From Peribacillus asahii (GTDB taxonomy: Bacteria > Bacillota > Bacilli > Bacillales > DSM-1321), in assembly GCF_003570725.1 (NCBI RefSeq), contig NZ_QWVS01000046.1, positions 1 through 37,490 of the forward strand: 37,490 bases of DNA. The letters are read 5' to 3'. Below are positions 33,846-37,490 of this stretch, in pieces. The notes beneath the pieces are model-generated. The model was not told the DNA's origin, searched no databases, and saw only the letters and a list, made by a program, of their open reading frames with translations. Position 1 is the first letter of the stretch. Every line of letters begins with the position of its first letter. The position numbers were made by a program, and so were the translations under genes.

Positions 33846-35549
33846 TTGACATTTACACAAAATTTTACAGTTGTTGGTGACAATCTTGCTTTAACAGCAG
33901 TTGTTGCCCTGATTCCAATTCTTTATTTTTTCTGGGCGTTGGCTATTAAAAGAATGAAAGGCTATATTGCCGGATCAACCACTTTGCTTCTTACATTAGT
34001 GCTTGCTGTATTCGCATTTAAGATGCCTGTTGTGACAGCGGTGATGTCAGCAACACAAGGAGCTGTGTATGGTGTATTACCAATTGGCTGGATCATCATT
34101 ACATCTGTGTTTCTTTATAAGCTGACAGTCAAAACAGGACAATTTGATATTATTCGCAGTTCTGTCTTATCAATTACGGAGGATAGACGTATACAGGCGT
34201 TACTCATTGCCTTCTCTTTTGGAGCATTTCTTGAAGGTGCTGCTGGATTTGGTGCACCTGTTGCAATTTCGGCTGCCTTATTAGTTGGTCTTGGATTTAA
34301 CCCTTTATATGCAGCTGGTCTTTGTTTAATTGCTAATACAGCACCCGTTGCATTTGGCGCAATTGGTATTCCAATTATTGCAATGGAGGGCCCTACAGGT
34401 ATTCCTGCTACGGAAGTTTCAAAAATGGTGGGCCGTCAATTACCGTTCCTATCCGCTTTTATTCCTTTTTATCTCATTGTCATGATGACGGGATTTAAAA
34501 AAGCATTTGAAGTGATGCCTGCCATTCTAGTTTCCGGTTTGACTTTTGCTATAACACAATATTTATCTTCTAACTTTTTAGGACCTGAATTACCAGATGT
34601 TCTTTCCGCTTTAGTATCATTATTTGCATTGGCTATTTTTATGAAGTTTTGGAGGCCAAAAACTATTTATCGTTTTTCTGCAGAACACGAAATAGCTGCA
34701 ACTACGGCAACAACTATGACAACAACTACACCAAAACAAAAACATAACTCGTATACCAGCGGTAAAATTTTTAAAGCATGGTCTCCATTTTTAATTTTGA
34801 CTGGATTTATTTCTATCTGGGGAATTCCAACTATCAAACTAGCTTTAACTGGTCATTATGAAGGAACAAATACTATTTTAAAAACAATCAACTCACTTGG
34901 ACATTTTTTCACATTTACTCCAGAAGTCCCATGGCTGCACAATAAAGTTATTGGCGCTTCGGGAGAACCAATCGCTGCTATATATAAGCTTGAAATTTTG
35001 GGTGCAGCTGGGACAGCCATTCTTTTAGCGGCGATTGTTACAAAATATATTGTCTCAATCTCTTGGCGCGATTGGGCATTAACATTCGGTGAAACAGTGA
35101 ATGAATTAAAATATCCAATCATAACAATCGCCACTGTTGTTGGATATGCTTATGTAACCAACGCATCTGGAATGACCACGACTCTTGGAATGGTCTTAGC
35201 AAAAACAGGAGCACTATTCCCTTTCTTTGCTCCAGTCCTAGGATGGCTCGGCGTATTCATCACAGGCTCGGATACATCCGCAAACCTATTGTTTGCCAAA
35301 TTGCAACAAGTTACAGCAACATCGATTGGTATGGATCCAGTACTCGCACTTGCCGCTAACTCATCAGGTGGGGTAACCGGTAAAATGATTTCACCACAAT
35401 CGATTGCCGTTGCTTGTGCAGCAGTTGGATTAGCTGGTAAAGAATCAGATTTGTTCCGCTTTACCATTAAGCATAGTCTTTTCTTATTATTACTAATCTG
35501 TATCATCACGTTCCTGCAAAATAATATATTAGCTTGGATGATTCCTTAA
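33846..35549 (+). CDS. lutP: L-lactate permease (LctP family)
   Basis: 567 residues with about 13-14 membrane helices; family signatures include GAFLEGAAGFGAPVAISAAL, ANTAPVAFGAIGIPI and FITGSDTSANLLFAKLQ. It imports lactate with protons across the cytoplasmic membrane. The start follows AGGAGGAAGAGAC; the first codon is TTG or the nearby equivalent (Met-Thr-Phe-Thr). A Thr-rich cytoplasmic loop (TTATTMTTTTPKQK near 285-298) is slightly unusual. Divergent from lutR. Confidence 0.94.
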   Translation: MTFTQNFTVVGDNLALTAVVALIPILYFFWALAIKRMKGYIAGSTTLLLTLVLAVFAFKMPVVTAVMSATQGAVYGVLPIGWIIITSVFLYKLTVKTGQFDIIRSSVLSITEDRRIQALLIAFSFGAFLEGAAGFGAPVAISAALLVGLGFNPLYAAGLCLIANTAPVAFGAIGIPIIAMEGPTGIPATEVSKMVGRQLPFLSAFIPFYLIVMMTGFKKAFEVMPAILVSGLTFAITQYLSSNFLGPELPDVLSALVSLFALAIFMKFWRPKTIYRFSAEHEIAATTATTMTTTTPKQKHNSYTSGKIFKAWSPFLILTGFISIWGIPTIKLALTGHYEGTNTILKTINSLGHFFTFTPEVPWLHNKVIGASGEPIAAIYKLEILGAAGTAILLAAIVTKYIVSISWRDWALTFGETVNELKYPIITIATVVGYAYVTNASGMTTTLGMVLAKTGALFPFFAPVLGWLGVFITGSDTSANLLFAKLQQVTATSIGMDPVLALAANSSGGVTGKMISPQSIAVACAAVGLAGKESDLFRFTIKHSLFLLLLICIITFLQNNILAWMIP

Positions 35550-35589
35550 AATAAAGCACTTCCAATCTTAATTGACATTAATAGTTAGT

Positions 35590-35784
35590 GATAGTAAAAT
35601 CTTGCAATCTATTTTTGAAAACGTTTTATTAAATTCAAATAGTAAATCTCAACAGGGTCAGAGCCACTTACAAATATCCTGTATTGTGAGGAATGTGAAA
35701 AATTCAAAGGAACTAACGCCGCTGGTTCTTCATTCTCTGATTGAGAAGATTACTTGCAGTCACGATGGCACCGTCCATATTTAA
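35590..35784 (+). pseudogene. serine recombinase C-terminal remnant
   Basis: A short frame ends with VRNVKNSKELTPLVLHSLIE and KITCSHDGTVHI. This matches the usual end of large site-specific serine recombinases (KELTPEVL...LVEKI...DG.I.I.Y). The other several hundred residues are missing. The upstream part of the frame is not recognisable. Confidence 0.45.
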
Positions 35785-35815
35785 TAAAGCTTTGTAAATT
35801 CGTTAAAGAAACACG

Positions 35816-35852
35816 AAAAGGCAACGCCCCCAAAGGGTTAGTTGCCTTTTTT
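35816..35852 (+). terminator. intrinsic terminator downstream of lutP
   Basis: AAAAGGCAAC pairs with GTTGCCTTTT around a 15-base loop and is followed by further T. It lies about 270 bp after lutP and just beyond the recombinase remnant. Confidence 0.8.
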
Positions 35853-36258
35853 AAATGAGTTGTGCGACACACTTAACATGTGTAGAGTTTACAGTGTGAA
35901 CAGATTTATGATGTGTCCCCGATAGATTCAGCGCCCCCCCACTCTGTCAATCTCACTGGACTAAATTAAGTTAGTTCAACTGAATTAAATAAGTTCGAAA
36001 TCGGAATATAAAAATCACATAACTTCCAATTAATTATTTAATGTCTCCGCTTTCAACTTGCGCGGACTGTATGTGGCAACACAAGAGATGTTGGTAAGTT
36101 TATCGTATTTATACAGTAAAAGGATCTAACAATTATTAAATAATAAATATAAAAGTTTGTATCGATAATTACCAGGTAATCATTATACAGGCTCTTAAAT
36201 TCTTATTGAACTACAGCCACCCGTTCATCTTTTTACAATCTTTGCTTTCACAATAAAA
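35853..36258. other. about 400 bp without a recognisable gene
   Basis: AT-rich, with a C7 tract near 35935. Short repeats of AGTTAGTTCAACTGAATTAA type occur around 35965-35995. No coding frame or RNA was recognised. Confidence 0.4.
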
Positions 36259-36280
36259 ATGGTTGCCGTAGCAACCATTA
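36259..36280 (-). terminator. intrinsic terminator of the nitronate monooxygenase gene
   Basis: ATGGTTGC and GCAACCAT form an 8-bp stem with a 4-base loop. On the minus strand it is followed by TTTTTATTG. It lies about 35 bp beyond the gene's stop codon. Confidence 0.75.
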
Positions 36281-36315
36281 ACGATTCAGATAACGTCTCA
36301 TAAATATAGTGAAAA

Positions 36316-37300
36316 TTATCGATGAGCCTGCTCTCCGATAATATTATCTATACGATTTAATCCTTTTTCTGCTGTTAGAGTCATTTCATCAAATAACTCC
36401 TGAACAGTAGGAATATTGTTAATAAGTCCAATTACTTGTCCAGCCCATCCAAAACCTTCTACTTCATTCCCATCATAGATATATTCGAGATTTGCTTTCC
36501 CGCTGATCACATCTTTCAGATCTTCGTAGGTTGCGCCTTCTTGTTCACGTTCGATAATATTCAAGGCAAAGTCGTTTTTCAAGACTCGCCCCGGTGCCCC
36601 TAATGTTCTCTTAATTATGACTGTATCCGTCTCTTTTGCATGAACGATTGCCTGCTTATATTTCTCGTTTGCATGAATACACTCTTGAGTCGCAATAAAG
36701 CGAGTTCCCATTTCAATTCCTTCTGCGCCAAGTGAAAGAGCTGCCAGTAGACCTCGCCCATCGCCAATCCCTCCACTGGCTATTACAGGAATGGATACAG
36801 AATCTACGACACGAGGAATAAGCACCATTGTACCAATATCATCACGTCCTAAATGACCTCCGCCTTCCTGTCCAACTGCCATCACCGCATCAGCACCTAA
36901 TTCTTCCGCTTTTTGTGCTTGTCTAACTCCAGCTACAAGTACAAGAGTTCGAATATTTTCTCCTTTGATTCGTTCAAAAACAGGCTGCGGATTCGCTCCT
37001 GTTAAAGAGATAGCCGGCACCTTTTCCTCAATTGCAACTTCAAGTAACTCTTGATATTTTCCATCGTTATCGTGCTTTGCAATAGCAAAGTTTACACCAA
37101 ATGGCTTATCGTTAAGTGTACGAACTTTCTGGATTTCTGCCCGGAGTTTCTCTGGTGTACCTAGTGTCGCTGCAGTAATTTGCCCAAGTCCGCCCGCATT
37201 TGAGACAGCAGCTGCCAATTCAGCATAAGCAAGATAAGCAAGCCCCCCCTTTTATAATCGGATATTTAATTCCAAAAATCTCCGTTACTCGCGTTTTCAT
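36316..37300 (-). pseudogene. nitronate monooxygenase (2-nitropropane dioxygenase type), one-base frameshift in a G7 run
   Basis: The natural start is the ATG at 37300, after AAGGAGTGGGAGAAACG, reading MKTRVTEIFGIKYPIIKGG. Then seven G (plus-strand C at 37243-37249) shift the frame; with six G it would read straight on as LAYLAYAELAAAVSNAGGLG. From there the 300-residue frame is intact to the end: FMN-binding TIM barrel with ASGGIGDGRGLLAALSLGA, GQEGGGHLGRDD and GTRFIAT. The corrected length of about 328 residues is normal. The enzyme oxidises alkyl nitronates with FMN and oxygen. This may be a sequencing error, a phase-variable switch or a recent loss; only the N-terminus is affected. Confidence 0.8.
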
Positions 37301-37490
37301 CGTTTCTCCCACTCCTTTTCAGATGTTCTATGTATGTTGTTAAATATTCCATATAAAGGATTATTAATCCTGCAAATATTCCGAAAGGAGAAGCTCTTGT
37401 TGTGTTAATCTGCCCGTTACTTGAATAAGGAAAAAGCGATCCTTCGCTATGGAAGAATCGGTTGCAATAGGTAAGCGTTTGAAGTAGTCT
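37301..37490. other. right-edge region without a recognised gene
   Basis: It contains the ribosome binding site of the preceding minus-strand gene and AT-rich sequence. Nothing else could be assigned in the 190 bp available. Confidence 0.4.

Overview
The window looks like chromosomal DNA of an endospore-forming Bacillaceae (Bacillus, Neobacillus, Peribacillus or similar). The grounds are an AT-rich base composition, strong AGGAGG-type ribosome binding sites, a complete gerA-type spore germinant receptor operon, and a lutABC/lutR/lutP lactate module of the Bacillus type. No rRNA, tRNA or CRISPR array was seen. Most genes lie on the minus strand. Species cannot be fixed from this sequence alone.

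Region 1 (1-5.2 kb) is a carbon-overflow or acetoacetyl-CoA cluster on the minus strand: acetate kinase, a PhaB/FabG-type reductase, a thiolase, and the first 13 codons of an OFA-like MFS transporter. Divergent from it is a LytTR regulator. Its good sigma-A promoter is followed directly by three 19-bp direct repeats spaced 21-22 bp apart. Region 2 (5.5-7.3 kb) is a nest of decayed mobile DNA: an IS4/IS231-type remnant, an IS6-family element, a group II intron reverse transcriptase fragment and the tail of a BenE-type transporter. Region 3 (7.4-11.3 kb) is the germinant receptor operon A-C-B.

Region 4 (11.4-13.7 kb) holds a truncated MFS transporter, a truncated EamA exporter, unknown gene debris, and an IS110 5' end interrupted by a 134-bp MITE. 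Region 5 (13.7-19.3 kb) is a catabolic operon of unknown substrate: LacI regulator, NCS2-like permease, aldehyde dehydrogenase, iron alcohol dehydrogenase. The permease promoter and first codons are duplicated in tandem. Region 6 (19.3-23.3 kb) has an internally deleted IS6 miniature element, an amidase closely resembling nitrile-pathway amidases and preceded by a short leader ORF, and a G+C-richer AraC regulator. Region 7 (23.3-26.1 kb) is again debris: Lrp, isochorismatase, serine recombinase and XerS-type tyrosine recombinase pseudogenes, long hairpins and a MITE-like repeat.

Region 8 (26.2-35.6 kb) is a lactate-to-oxaloacetate module. lutABC is followed 62 bp later by pyruvate carboxylase, with the GntR regulator lutR upstream and the lactate permease lutP divergent. 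Identical 13-bp palindromes stand before lutA and lutP. Region 9 (35.6-37.5 kb) has a recombinase tail and a nitronate monooxygenase gene that carries a one-base frameshift in a run of seven G.

The most noteworthy structural signals are the repeats behind the LytTR promoter, two 32-bp dif-like sites about 12 kb apart (one beside the dead xerS-type gene), the duplicated operator region of the permease operon, the two miniature elements, and the G7 frameshift.
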